Origin: Nageia nagi
Taxonomy: Eukaryota > Pinophyta
Length of the DNA stretch: 64,000 nucleotides
Assembly (NCBI GenBank): GCA_050084985.1
Contig: JBITNC010000001.1
Location: forward strand, 13,826,001-13,890,000
Direction of reading: 5' to 3'
The translations under genes and the position numbers were made by a program. The notes beneath the pieces are model-generated. The model saw only the letters and a program-made list of their open reading frames with translations. It was not told where the DNA came from and did no database searches. Shown piece by piece: positions 36,061-48,100 of the stretch (position 1 is the stretch's first letter; each line of letters begins with the position of its first letter).

Positions 36061-37270
36061 GATTGAGTTATTTCTACAATCTGTTACCATTGATCCATCC
36101 TCTAGCAACTCATGTAATTGTGTCTAAACCCAAACCTTTGATCCAACCACTTTCTTGAGATAAGAGACATGAAACATTGGGTGAATCTTGGAAAAAGCAA
36201 GAAGCTTCAATTTGTATGCAGCTAGGCCAATGTGCTGTAACACCTTGTAAGGACCATAAAACTTTAGGGCCAATTTTTGAGGGCCTTTTATTTTTAAGGA
36301 TTTCTGGCAATAAGTTTGCAACCTCATAAAGACCATGTCATCTACTTGGAAATCCCTTTTCACACATTGGTAATTAGCCTATTATTTCATACAGTGTTGG
36401 GCTATCAGAAGGTTATCCTAAATAAAATAAATAATATCATTTCAAGTAACTAAATCTGAGTCAACAACTTAAACTTTATTAATACCTACAACATATGAGG
36501 TGACTATTGTTGGAGCTTAACCATACACTACTTCATAGGAGGTCATCTTGTTGGTAGAATGATAAGATGTACTATACCACCACTCAACCAAGGGAGGCCG
36601 TCATACCTAATGCATAGCTTGTGCTAAAGTAAAACAACATAAATATGTTTCCAAACATTTGTTGATAATTTTAGTTTGACCATCAATTTATGGGTGACAT
36701 GTTGAGCTCATGTTTAGTTGGGTACCTTGCAGCTTAAAAAGCTCTTACAAAACATGGCTTGTAAAAGTGGGGTCATGATCATCGATAATCATCTCTAGCA
36801 TGCCATGTAGTTTGAAAATTGTATCCAAGAATAATTGTACCACTATTACTCTTTTTTAGGGATGATCCAATGAACCAAAATGAGCATATTTAGATAACTA
36901 ATCAACCACCACTAGAATAACTAATTTACCATTAGATTGAAGAAGGATTTCAATGAAATACATTGAGATATCAATCCATGTATGGGTAGGTATGGGAAGA
37001 GGTTGAATAAGTCCTATAGTACCCATTATCACACTCTTTTGTCATTGATACACATCACAAGTTGCCACAAACTACTTGATATCCAATTTCATACCTATCC
37101 AATAAAATGATCATGCCACCTGCTTATAAATTTTCAAATATCCATCATGTCTTGATGTAGGTGTGGAATGAAATTCAACAAGTATTTTTGATTTACATTT
37201 TGAAGGATAAAATAACAAAATTTAGCCTTTGAATATCAAAATACCATCATGGCATGTGTGATGTGGTTTA
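36061..37270 (-). pseudogene. Element H: integrase
   Basis: Minus strand: an HHCC zinc region (HSTPTSRHDGYLKIYKQVA with C-DVYQ), the first catalytic Asp (IDISMYFIEILL), DDHDPTFTSHVL with the second, DGQTKIINKCLETYLC with the Glu region, and a clean C-terminal part at 36124-36363 (FQVDDMVFMRLQTYCQKSLK, KLALKFYGPYKVLQHIG, KIHPMFHVSYLKK), the GPF-type tail of chromoviruses. It ends around LLEDGSMVTD, where a chromodomain would follow. Stops are many upstream of 36363. Confidence 0.88.
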
Positions 37271-37286
37271 CTCATGGGGTCTTGAG

Positions 37287-37793
37287 TTATTTTAACAATT
37301 CTTGGGTGGAGCTATCCTCTACCCATTCTTGTTTAACTTTATCTAACCATTGAGGAATAGGAGATGAAAGAGCTTGCATTGCTACTTGGTATTCAAAATT
37401 TTTGGATAGAGCATTAACAACCACATTCTCCTTACCTTTATGGTATACTATCTCATAATTATACCCTAGTAGTTTGGTCACCCATTTTTGTTGCTCAAGT
37501 GTAGAAATGCATTGCTTAATGAAAAATTCCAAACTATGATGATCTATGAGGATGATTAAATGGTGACTAATGAGATATGGTCTCCAACATTGAACTATAT
37601 GAATGGTGGCAATCATTTCTTTTTCATAAGTGGATTTACCCAAATTTTTACCAGAGAGTGCTCTACTAGTGAATGCCAAGGGACACCCATCTTGCATCAA
37701 TACTAACCTAAATCCTACTCCACAAGCATCACTTTCTATCATAATGGTTTTAAAAAAATCTAGCATGGCTAATACTGGGGTGGTACACATCAC
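37287..37793 (-). pseudogene. Element H: RNase H
   Basis: A 168-codon open stretch: MIESDACGVGFRLVLMQDG (first catalytic Asp), SGKNLGKSTYEKEMIATIH (Glu), LIDHHSLEFFIKQ (DH-SL) and VYHKGKENVVVNALSKNFE (usually N-VADALSR). It fits the RNase H that follows RT in gypsy pol. The conserved Asp near the end has become Asn or lies in N-VVNAL, so activity is doubtful. Confidence 0.92.
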
Positions 37794-37799
37794 ATCCTT

Positions 37800-38900
37800 G
37801 AGATTAAGGAAAGCTACCTCAGCTTAAGGGGACCATTAGAATGCATTCTTTTTCAATAGCATGGTTAGAGGTGCTATAATCTTTCCATAATCCTTCATAA
37901 ATTTCTTATGATAGCCTATCAACCTTAAGAATCCTTGGATACCTTTCAGATATGTAGGAATAGACCAATTCTACATGTTAGTAATCTTTTATGGATCCAC
38001 CTTAACTTGCTCTTCAGATATAATATGGCCTAAGTAGTCAATTTCCCTCTTATCGAATGAACATTTTGATTTTTTTGCATATAGCTAGTGTTCCTTTATA
38101 ATTTTTAAAGTTTGGTCAACATGTGCCACATGTTCTTTCCATATCTTACTATAGATCAAGATATCATCAAAGAAAACTAAAATGAACTTCTAGAGGAAGA
38201 GATGAAACACCTAATTCATTAAACTTTGAAATCTGGATGGAGAATTTGTGAGGCCAAAAGGCATGAATAGGAACTCATAATGGCCCTCATGGGTGTGAAA
38301 TGCAATTTTTGGTACATCCTCCTCCTTGAAGTGGATTTGGTGGTACCCAGATCATAGGTCCAACTTAAAAAAATATCTTGTCCCATGCAATTCATCTAGT
38401 AATTCATCAATGATCGAGATGGCAAATTTGTCCTTGATGGGAATTTTGTTGAGGGCCTTGAAATCCATGCACATACACCATGAACCATATTTCTTATGAA
38501 CTAATATAATTGTAGAAGAATATGGGCTTACACTAGGTCATATTACTCCTACATCCAATAGTTCCTTAACCAATTTTTCAATTTCATTTTTTTATAAATA
38601 AGGATATTAATAAGTATGAATATTTGGTGTGTGACTTTCCAACACTAACTAGATAGCATGATCATGTGATTTCTGGGGTGGCAAGCCCATTGGTTCCTCA
38701 AAGGTACTTGAATGCTTACTTAAGATGGACTGCAGTTCCTTAGGCTCTATGACTTTAGATTCAATGATTGATAAAGAGTATAACTATGCTAGCATCCCTT
38801 TTCTAGTTTTTCATAGGATCTTTTCCATGTGATGTGAGCTCACAATTTGTACAAATCCACCATGTAATCTCCTAAGAGCATGCTCTTGTTCATCTATCTT
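37800..38900 (-). pseudogene. Element H: reverse transcriptase
   Basis: Readable blocks on the minus strand include the FKALNKIPI-like start near 38450, DLRSGYHQI-type sequence near 38350, [20 protein letters not shown], and FILVFFDDILIYSK with the catalytic FDD near 38155-38195. LGFLRLIGYHKKFMKDYGK near 37900 is the thumb part. Stops (TAG/TAA) break it at several places. Confidence 0.88.
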
Positions 38901-39368
38901 GAAGGTCATCCATAACTTTACAAAATTCCATTACATAGTGCCCAAAGTCCTCAAACATTGTACCCCCAAAACTATATCACATCCCCCAAGTGGTAAATCA
39001 TACATATTACTTTTCAAAATATAGTGGTCCATGCTCAGTTTGACATTGTGACATGTGCCTTTACATGGTATTTTTCCTCCATTACCAACCATAACCTTAA
39101 AATTATTTGTAGGGTGGATGTAACAGTTAGCAATCTTAGCCACCCATGGATCAATGAAATTATGAGTACTTCCCAAATCCAACAATATTATGAGAGGGTG
39201 GTTTTTAAAAAACCCTTTGACCTTCATAGTTTGAGGGGTAGTAATTATTTTCAATGCATTGTAAGAGATAATCAAGGCCTCCTCATCTAGAATTTCCTTT
39301 GTAGCCTCTTTGGGTGCACTCTCATATTCCTCATCACTAGGAGCATAATCATCAAGCAAATATAACAT
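38901..39368 (-). pseudogene. Element H: protease
   Basis: The 145-codon piece holds IILLDLGSTHNFIDPWVA: the family active site DSGSTHNFI with Ser changed to Leu. Then comes MVGNGGKIPCKGTCHNVKL and DLPLGGCDIVLGVQCLRTLG, normal for gypsy proteases. The acidic start (DDYAPSDEEYESAPKE) links it to gag. Active-site change and downstream stops make it inactive. Confidence 0.9.
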
Positions 39369-39369
39369 T

Positions 39370-40329
39370 TATTGAGTGCAATGATGACCATGAACAAATT
39401 TCTCATCAGAATTATAGCACAAGCCCTTCTTTGAATGCTCTTCCATTTCCTCCCATGTCAACTTCTTAGTTTGAATTGTACGATTTAGTGGTGGGGCACT
39501 TATGTTATTAGAGGAATAGGAAATATTATGTGTTTTTGTGAATGGGGGTCTTACATTTCATCGATGAGCACTAGCTTTATCTTCAATGAGCTTTGCCAAA
39601 GCAATAGCATCCATCATAGTTTTGGGATTAAACATTTTGACCTCTAGTTTAATTTCTTCCTTTAATCCACTGATAAAACAACTTATGAAAAATGCATTGT
39701 CCAACCCCTCTATCCAATTTTCCAATTTCTCAAACTAATTTCGGTATTCTTTGAATATTGTAGTTTGATGTAATTTGGTCAATGCCCCTATGAATTCTTC
39801 ATAGTCATGAGGACCAAAATAGATTAATAATTGTTGAGTAAATTCATCCCATGAAGGAGCAAGATGCATTTTTGAGTACCACTAGTGCCATTGGAGAGCC
39901 TCATGGTCCAAATGAAAAGTTTCCATGTGCACCTTCAAATCCTCTAGGATTTGGTTCAATGTGAAATACTATCCAACCTTATAAATCCAACCATTGGGAT
40001 TATCTCCATCAAATCAAGGAAAATCCAATTTGGTTGTGTAGAGAAGAATGAAACCACCTTGTTGGATTTGAAAGTTATGATGATACCCTTATGGATTTTG
40101 TTAACTACCCTTATTGTTGTGAACTAGATTCATTGTTGGTATGATTGAGACCTAGTTGAATACTATCACATTTACTATCAAGGGTTTCTATTTGGGTCTA
40201 TATTTGTCATATTTCTACCTTGAATGTACTGGTAAGTGTATCTACCATTTTTTGGATCATAGTTTGAAATTTCATCATGGTAGGATCAACTTGTGCTACT
40301 ATTTGAGATCTTATTTTAGGTGCCATTTC
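39370..40329 (-). pseudogene. Element H: gag
   Basis: Start near ATG 40323 (MAPKIRSQIVAQVDPTMMKF). It contains FHLDHEALQWH-WYSKM (the LEG-AL-WH block), PSWDEFTQQLLIYFGPHDYE, FISCFISGLKEEIKLEVKMF and a knuckle CYNSDEKFVHGHHC with the second Cys replaced by Ser. Several TAA/TAG stops. It binds and packs RNA in the family. Confidence 0.87.
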
Positions 40330-41070
40330 TAGAAATTGTTATTTCTAAAGCTGATATTTCTAGAAATCACTATTTTTAGAAAGTGCCCAAAAAAGTGTAT
40401 GGGTGTAATATATCAACACAATCAACTTGAAAAGATGATCACAATGGGTTAAGTCTCCTAATGATGATTTTTTTTACATTTGTGGGTCTGTCTAGTTTTG
40501 TTAAAAATTGCTCAAATGGTATAGATTTTTAGTTATTTAGCTTTGAAGTTTTTGCTACCTCTGAACTACTATTTTTGGCAACTTTGAAAAACTACATGTC
40601 ATACATTCTACTTCCTAAATCAAGGTTTTTTGTGAGAAGGAACAATTCTAGGGTAAGGATTATCTATTCTATAGGCTTGTCTAAACACCCCTCATATCCA
40701 ACTTTTGCAAGGAAAGAGATTGTAGAGATGGCTTCTATGACAAGTAACTTTCTAATGGTACTTGTTGGTTCACTATAGTTTATAGACAATCAACACAGCT
40801 TCCTACCTAGTGTTCATTTATATTCTAGATAGTCACTTATATACCTTTTAGTACATGGAGTCCAATTTTATGTAGGGTTCTATTTAAGGCCTAGGTATTG
40901 GTGCAGTGTTTTTTGCACCTCACTTGACATAGCTTTATGGGTAAGTGTGCTTAGCCAAAAATGATAGATCCTCCTAGATATTTTAAAACCCTTGATATAG
41001 GTTTTCTAGCTTAGACCTCTAAGATTTTTTTTTTTTTAAAATTTTCCTATAGTAGAATGGCCCTAGAAAC
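40330..41070. other. Element H leader between gag and primer site
   Basis: About 740 bp of 5' untranslated region, with a short repeat ATTTCTAGAAAT(T/C) near 40326-40380. No gene seen. Confidence 0.5.
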
Positions 41071-41085
41071 AACTCTGATACTATA
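41071..41085 (-). promoter_or_regulatory. Primer-binding site of element H, decayed initiator-Met type
   Basis: AACTCTGATACTATA compared with the canonical AGCTCTGATACCA, next to the LTR. Confidence 0.7.
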
Positions 41086-41510
41086 TGTTATGATGTTACA
41101 AATATAAAAAGGGAAATATTATATAAATGAAATGAATATCAATTTGAAATAACAAAATAACAACTATCTAGTGGAAATAACATAGCATGTGCTAATAAAT
41201 AGAACATGAAATAGCAATAATAAGTAGATAAGGATAGGATTTTACTAAATAGTAATAGAATCATAGGCTGCTTCAAGGGGACTACCTCCTTACAACTCTC
41301 AAAGTGAAAAATAATGTTAAAGATGCATTTCTCCACACACTTCTATCTATTTATAATAAACTAATCCTAACCCTAATAGTAATGAAAAATTGAGCCCCAC
41401 CCTTATAATCACAATATTATGGTTTACAATATAGGCTAAAAATTTAATAAAATACTAATACTAACACTAAGATGTTAATATGTGGGATCCTAATAGCAAA
41501 ATTCCTTACA
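41086..41510 (-). repeat. Element H 5' LTR
   Basis: It is 425 bp, from TGTTATGATGTTAC to ATTCCTTACA. On the minus strand it holds a TATAAATAG box (around 41345-41353) and TTGTAAGGAGGTAGTCCCCT. The sequence AAGGT at 41511-41515 would be its target duplication; the partner is not found. Confidence 0.8.
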
Positions 41511-41760
41511 AAGGTCAGTGTCCCAATATTGAGCTCAATATGGGTGAATACATTGTGCAAGGTGAAATGTATGTTCTCCCATTAGGTGGGTGTGATATAG
41601 TCCTTGGTATATAGTGGTTGATTACACTAGGCTCTATTCTCTAGGATTTTCATGAGCTATGGATGCAATTTGAGCTTGATGACTACAAATACACTCTCAA
41701 ATGACTTAAGGTAGGATAGTCCCAAATTATTAGTTCTCATCGTATGTAGAAATTATTGAA
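41511..41760 (+). pseudogene. Element I: protease C-terminal end
   Basis: Reads EYIVQGEMYVLPLGGCDIVL and then G-X-WLITLGSI, the end of a gypsy protease. The catalytic half is missing, cut off by the LTR of H. Confidence 0.8.
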
Positions 41761-41949
41761 AAGATGCGATAGAGGAGTGATAGGATAATTCTTTTATATT
41801 CAACCAGCCAAGCAAGACTTACCAAAAATATAGGAATTATAGCAAGTGCTCACTCATCATCCAGGTGTATTTGAGGAACCCTATAAATTACCTCCCCATC
41901 ACCCTCATAATCATCTAATTCAATTAATTCTAAGTAGTTAACCACCAAA

Positions 41950-42570
41950 CATTCAACCTTACCATTATCCTTACTTGAAGTAGGATAAAATAGAAAAGTT
42001 AGTTGATGACATGTTACAAACTAGCATCAATCTTCCTAGCATGAGCCCTTACTCATCTCTAGTTGTATTGGTTCATAAAAAATATGGGTCATGGCAAATG
42101 TGCATTAACTTTTGGGCTTTGAATAAAATCACCATCAAAGATAATTTTCCCATCCCTATCATCGATGAATTTCTAGATGAATTACATGGTGCAAAATATT
42201 TCTCCAAGCTAGATCTTTGGTCTAGGTACCATCAAATTTTGTTGCATGAAGAAGACATTCCCAAAATTGCTTTTTGTACTCATGAAGGCCATTATGAGTT
42301 CCTAGTGATGTTATTTAGTATTACCAATGCATCGTATACATTTCAAATTTTTATGAAAAAATTATTCTACCCTTTTCTCTAAAAATTCATTTTAGTTTTA
42401 TTTGAAGATATTTTGATCTACAACAAAAATTAAAAGGACCACTTGGCCCACTTAGATTAGACATTGCAAATTCTTCAAGAGAACTAGTTATATGCCAAGT
42501 TCTCCAAATTTTCTTTTGGTTGTTAGGACCTTAAGTACCTTGGACATATTATTTATGAAGAATGTGTCAA
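41950..42570 (+). pseudogene. Element I: reverse transcriptase
   Basis: The open piece 42011-42382 contains [53 protein letters not shown] and [15 protein letters not shown]. After a stop the catalytic box reads FEDILIYNKN, with the first Asp of FDD replaced by Glu. The sequence continues LYAKFSKFSFGC. Inactive by stops and by the altered box. Confidence 0.9.
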
Positions 42571-42799
42571 GGTGGACCCACTAAAGATTAATGATATGTA
42601 AACATGGCCCCTTCCCAAGTCCTTGAAATGCCTATGAGGTCTCCTTGGATTAATAAGATACTACCATAAGTTTGTGAAAGATTACAAAAATAATGTAGCT
42701 CCCCTCACAACCCTACAAAAAAAGAATGCTTTCAATTAGTTAGCAACTACTAAATAAGCCTTTCACAAATTGAAGGTTTCCATATACTTGACCCTAGTA

Positions 42800-43180
42800 T
42801 TGTTTATGCAAATTTTTTTTGAAAAATTTCATCGTTGAAAGTGATGCCTCAAGAGTAGGACTTAGATCCATATTGATGCAGGAAGGGAAACCCTTAGCTT
42901 TCACAATTAAGGCTCTCTTAGGTCAAAATTTGGCCAAATCCACCTATGAAAAAGAAATGCTTGCAATCCTCTATTAAGTTCAATGTTAGAGGCACTACCT
43001 CATCAATCATCATTTTATCATTAGAACAAACCATCATATTTTGAAATACTTAATGGAAAAATGTATCTCCACCCCTAAAAAACAAAATTATATTCCTAAA
43101 CTCTTGGGGTATGACTATGAGATTGTGTATAAAAAAGTCACTAAGAATGTAGTTGTTGATGCTCTTTCTTGAAAATTCAA
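42800..43180 (+). pseudogene. Element I: RNase H
   Basis: ESDASRVGLRSILMQEGKPL, LGQNLAKSTYEKEMLAIL, and VVDALS match the gypsy RNase H blocks. It is read across shifts and stops. Confidence 0.85.
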
Positions 43181-43379
43181 AGAACCCATGGTGCTTTAGG
43201 CTCTTTCCTCCCTAGTTCCTCAATGGATTAATCAAGTTAAATAAGAATGGATTTAAGATAACATCATATAAATAGTAATTCAATAGTTACAAATCAATCT
43301 AATAAATAAACCCCCCTTCTCCTAGAATAATGGAGTTTTATGATCTAAAGTTTATATTGCTTTTCTAATGAACTCTTCA

Positions 43380-44400
43380 TGTCAAGCATAGATACTTCAA
43401 GAGTTCCATTTGATACCAATAGCTAGGCATTATAAATCTATCAATGAGTGCTTCTCTCCTTGTATTTTCCATGTATGAAATAAGATATCAATAAATTTTT
43501 ATTATAATGTAATGTTCCTTAATGTTAGAAAGGTGAAATAGTGGACAACCCAAGATTGCTTTAGCCTCTACCTATAACTGAGTGCACCTAAACAAATATC
43601 TCAATGGATTTTATTAAAGGCCTTCCAAAATCCTATGATAAAGTTGTTATCATGGTAGTGGTGAATTGACTCTCCAAATATGTACTTTTTTTCCCTTTGG
43701 CACACCCTTAAAAAGATGTAAATGTGGCATAACTTTTTCTTGATAATATTTTAAACTCATGGTATGCTATCCACCATTGTTAATGATCATGACCTAGTAT
43801 TCACTAGTAAGTTGTAGTAGGTGTTATTCAAACTTTAGGGCACTAAAATCAATATGATATCAGCATATCACCCTCAAATAGATGGTCAAATAGAGATTAT
43901 TAATAAATGCTTGGAAAAATATCTTCATTTTTTTGCATTCACCCAATCAATCCATTGGGTAAAATGGATGTCCTTAGTATAATGTTGGTATAACACTTCA
44001 TATTATATGTCCATCAAGATGAATCCATATGAAGCCTTGTATGGTCAACCTCCACCCATAATCACCTCTTATATCCTAGGAAGCACCAATGTCCAAGTAG
44101 TAGACACCACCTTATCAGATCGAGAAGAGATAATTTACATCCTTTGGAAAAATATTCAAATAGCTCAACATCAAATGAAATAACAATATGATCAATAATG
44201 GGTCAAGAAATAGTTCTAGGAAGGAAACATGATTTTCTTGTACTTCAACCATACTAAAAAACATCTCTCAAATTGAAAGGTTCGCAAAAAATAGCCCCAC
44301 GATTTTATGGACCTTTTAGGATACTTCAATGTATCAACCCTATAGCATACAAGTTGGCACTTTTAACATCATCTAAAATTCACCTTATTTTTTACCTCTT
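43380..44400 (+). pseudogene. Element I: integrase
   Basis: Blocks seen: WTTQDCF and ISQWILLKAFQNPM (shifted first catalytic region), SPNMYFFPFGTPLK, NMISAYHPQIDGQIEIINKC with the Glu region, and MNPYEALYGQPPP. The C-terminal GPF region is readable around APRFYGPFRILQ-like sequence near 44290. Heavy decay. Confidence 0.8.
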
Positions 44401-44439
44401 ATGACTTAAGTAAGTACTTGAATTCCAAACCATATTCCA

Positions 44440-44640
44440 TACTAAATTACTAGAATTCATTAAGGAGGGATCCATCATGGTTGATCCTAAGGCCATTCTA
44501 TATCGATGCACATGTCAGCTCTGTAACTGCACTATTACTAAAGTCCTTATATGATGGTATGGCTTAGCTTCTAAAGATGCAACATGGGAGACTCTCCATA
44601 AGATATAGCAACAATTTCCTAATTTTCATCTTTGAGGACA
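44440..44640 (+). pseudogene. Element I: chromodomain-like tail
   Basis: After KEGSIMVDPKAILYR the reading gives LIWWYGLASKDATWETL, matching the -KW-----EATWE core of chromovirus chromodomains that target integration to chromatin. A short FPNFHL segment precedes the polypurine tract. Confidence 0.7.
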
Positions 44641-44651
44641 AAACTTTCTCT

Positions 44652-44665
44652 TAAGAGGGGTGGCA
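44652..44665 (+). promoter_or_regulatory. Polypurine tract of element I
   Basis: TAAGAGGGGTGGCA directly before a TGTGAAATAT LTR start. Confidence 0.75.
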
Positions 44666-45240
44666 TGTGAAATATATATTACAAGAAAAGTAACTATTTT
44701 CCTTGCATTTGAAGATTATTAAATAACTAAGAAGATTATATGTTACTCACATTTGATATTGGAAACAAATATCAAACTATTAAAATATAAAGGGAAGCCT
44801 TCTAATAGGGTCTTGTGGACCATGATGATAGTGAGAAAATTATAGATGCATTATAAAAAAGAGAGGATGTAGATTGTACAATGGATTGAAAAATAAATGT
44901 AAGCTCAAATAGTGAATTTTTTGAATTTTTTAAATTAAATACAACTATGTTATACATATTTCACTCATATTCCCTTGCACATTTTGTTGACATTTGTAAG
45001 GAGAGGTCTCACACAAGTACATCACAATTTTGAATCATTAAATGGTGTCTCTTGATACCATTTATCATTTTGGATTTGTACCTATAATTGTGACTATGAT
45101 ATATTTATGACTTGTATATATTGCATGATGATATTTCATTTAAGGCTATATTGTGATGATATTTATATTTGAATTATGCATATATAGTGATTTATGACAT
45201 GTGGGATAATTAGTTATTTGTGAGGATATACACCTAATAT
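44666..45240 (+). repeat. Element I 3' LTR (end uncertain)
   Basis: Starts TGTGAAATATATATTACAAG after the polypurine tract. The end is not defined; no second copy is present. Confidence 0.45.
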
Positions 45241-45299
45241 ATTTATTCTATTACCCTTCCCCTTCCCCTCCTCCTCTTGAACAATTTTAGAGTTAAAAA

Positions 45300-45490
45300 A
45301 ACATGTAGCTAAAAATGAGTTTAGCTAAAAACATTTTAGGGTATTACCATAACCCTATACCCTAGACCCTAAACCCTTAAAACATTAAACCCTAATCCAT
45401 AACCATATCTATTTAAAACTAAATATTAACCCTTGACCTCACAAACTAAACATCAATACCTCCTCCCAATTGATCACCACTCAAACATAA
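45300..45490. repeat. Degenerate telomere-type motifs (CCCTAAA strand)
   Basis: Contains ACCCTATACCCTAGACCCTA followed by AACCCTTAAAACATTAAACC and CTAATCC: variants of CCCTAAA on the plus strand. Not a clean telomere array. Confidence 0.6.
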
Positions 45491-46092
45491 CCCAACTCTA
45501 AGATCCTTTATGGTAAGTTCATAGTTTAATGTGCTTGATTGGTAGGGGTACCTTATTTAAATGATTGAATAAGTTAGATTTAAAAATTCTATTCATGAAT
45601 GAATAAGTGCTACCTAAATTTGGATGAAAATAAATTTCATAACACATACATTAGGTATTGATTTAACTTAGATTCAATTTGGGATAGTAGTGATTTTCAC
45701 TAGAAATTGATTGATAAATAGGATAGTTTGACCATTTTCACTAATTTATTTTATAAATTATTAGGAGTATTTTTAGGAAATCATTGTGAGAGTTAATCTT
45801 TCTTTTAATAGATAAATTATATTTTTTTTCATTTTCCATAGTATTTTGTTACATGCTTTACCTTAAGTCCATTATGTTCATGTTTAAGTGTTTTTAATGA
45901 GCACATCCATAATTAAGGTTGTATGAACATTAATATACTTTTATGTTGTATGAACATTAAATTGATAGTAAGTTATACATTTCCTAATCCACCTTTAATT
46001 ACATCCAAATATAAACATAAACATAAATTTTAATCTCATCCATAAATTAAACATCTATGCTAGTTCACTAGGCATCAATCCATCAACATATG

Positions 46093-46093
<1 letters not shown>

Positions 46094-46129
<36 letters not shown>
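46094..46129. repeat. (TA)n microsatellite
   Basis: A short AT dinucleotide run. Confidence 0.9.
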
Positions 46130-46679
46130 CAGTTCTAATCCAAAATAGGTATCCACACATATGATAATACATTTAATAGTATAAAAAAAATAAGAATATA
46201 CATATAGTCCATCTAGTCCAAATGTTTTCATAAAATAAAAATGAACATCTATAAATCCATCCACCTATATCTATCTATCTACCAAACTAGTCTTGCTTAG
46301 GTGAAGGATCATAGTCTAAAATCCTCTTCATTCCACACAATGTATCTCATGGAAATATTCATGATGTACAAAACAAATAAAATTAGAGTTAGTTTAACTT
46401 AATAATTATGAATTATCATATGAAATGTATGTACACTAAATTTTAAAATGCATTATAAATTACCATAATATCATGTTGAGATATTTAAGGGTCAACCATT
46501 GTATGCTACTCTAATGAGCCATGCACCTCATGAGAAATAATTGAAAGCAAGAATATAAATTAGGGGAGTTGAAATAGTATCATAATGTAAGTTGTTTAGG
46601 ATTATAAGATCAATATTAGGGATTTTATAGAAGTATGGATGAAAATAAGGGTAGAATAATATTAAAGGATGGATTGAAA

Positions 46680-47370
46680 ATGGATTATATAGGGGATTTT
46701 TGCCTAAAGGTATATGGTTTTTAAGGTTTAAGGGCTTATGATTTTGAGTAATATTTTTAGGGTTTAGGGCTTATGAGTTTAAGGTTTAGGATTTTAAGGG
46801 GTATTCTAAGCTCAATATTATAGGATTTTTTCCTTAATTACCAAAATATGTGAAAAAATTATTATTTATGAGTTTACAGGTTTAACAGATTTTGAGTACT
46901 TGCTTTTTAGGGTTTATGATTTTACTTGAATTTAAGGTTTAGGATTTTAAGGGTTTAGGGTTTTGAGTAAGATTTTTAAGGTTCAAGGTTTACAAGTTTA
47001 AGGGTTTATGGTTTTGAGTAATATTTTCAAGGTTTGCGATCTTACAAATTTAAGATCAAAGGTTTTAAGGGGTCCTTTGAGCTCAATATTACAAAATGTT
47101 TACCTCAATTACCAAAATATATGAAAAAATTTATTGTTTATAATTTTACAAGTTAAGGTTTATGATTTTGAGAAATATTTTTAGGGTTTATGATTTTATA
47201 AATTTAAGGTTTAATATTTTAAGGGTTTAGGGTTTTGAGTAGGATTTTTAGGGTTCAAGGTCTATGAGTTTAATAGTTTAGGATTTTGAGTAGAATGTTT
47301 AGGGTTTATGATTTTACAAATTTAAGGTTTAGGGTTTTAAGGTTTCCTCTAAGCTCAATTATTTTTAAAT
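46680..47370. repeat. About 271-bp tandem repeat made of TTTAGGG-like words
   Basis: The anchor AAGCTCAAT(T/A) recurs at about 46809, 47080 and 47352, giving a 271-272 bp period and about 2.5 units. After the anchor the first two units share AATTACCAAAATATRTGAAA. Within each unit TTTAGGGTTT, TTTAAGGTTT and TTTTGAGTA words repeat, i.e. degenerate plant telomere motifs on the plus strand. Confidence 0.8.
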
Positions 47371-47859
47371 TTAATCTAAACCAAGTAAACCCATGCATAA
47401 TCTAAAACATGCACAATCAATTTAATCTAAAACATATATAATAAAATATTTATTTCTAATATAATATATAATTTTTAAAAAATTAATAACATAACACATA
47501 ATTTATTATTTTTAAATTTAATCAAAACCTAGTAAACTTAAGAACAATCATCATTTACAGGTAGTAAACCCTTAATCTAGGTAAAACCATTCATTTTGGT
47601 CCAAAAAATATTTAATCTAGGTAATTTTTTTTAACCAAAACCCTTAATCTAAATAAAAATAACCATTTTTTTACTAAAAAAAACCTAAAAAAGAGATTCC
47701 AGGGCATACCTCAAAGGCAAAATAATGGTGATTAGTATAGAGATAAGCTAGAGGGAAAATAGGTACCTTTAAGACATGGATCATGAATCTTGAAACCTTG
47801 GGCATCACCAAGTCATTGTATTCATCGATGAAAATGATTGTAAATGGCTTGTGAGGTAA

Positions 47860-47995
47860 GTCACAACTATTTATATTTAGGCCCTAGGATCTCAAGGTTG
47901 AAGATCTTGATACCAAGGATATCAAACCCTAGGATCTTGAACCTCAAGATCTTAGCTAGGCTCAACATCCTAGGCCTAATTAGGATCTTAGGCTT
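47860..47995. repeat. Degenerate GGATCTTGA/CAAGATCTT repeat
   Basis: Four to five imperfect units such as CTAGGATCTTGAACCTCAAG. Confidence 0.55.
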
Positions 47996-48100
47996 GCATT
48001 AAAAAAAACTAAGTTACAATGATTTCCTCTAAAGTGGGACTCAACAAACAAACATATTTTCCTATTAGATAAGATAAAAATTCTTATTGATTCTAAAGAA

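Larger units (their letters stand above)
36061..41510 (-). mobile_element. Element H: chromovirus-like Ty3/gypsy retrotransposon, 3' LTR missing
   Basis: From right to left: 5' LTR (41086-41510), decayed initiator-Met primer site, gag, protease, RT, RNase H, integrase, all on the minus strand and in normal order. The left end stops in the integrase tail, where an inverted LTR lies. The right LTR abuts the cut protease of element I, so H was inserted in I. All domains carry stops but nothing large is missing in between. Confidence 0.85.
41511..44665 (+). mobile_element. Element I: chromovirus-like Ty3/gypsy pol, 5' part lost at the H insertion
   Basis: The plus strand gives protease end, RT, RNase H, integrase and chromodomain-like tail in order, then a polypurine tract and an LTR start. 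The upstream half (gag, 5' LTR) would lie beyond H. It is related to H but not its partner half, since both contain RT and integrase. Confidence 0.85.

Noticed and set aside
45300-47370. A true telomere or chromosome end
   Set aside because: Motifs are highly degenerate, in mixed orientation and embedded between retrotransposons.
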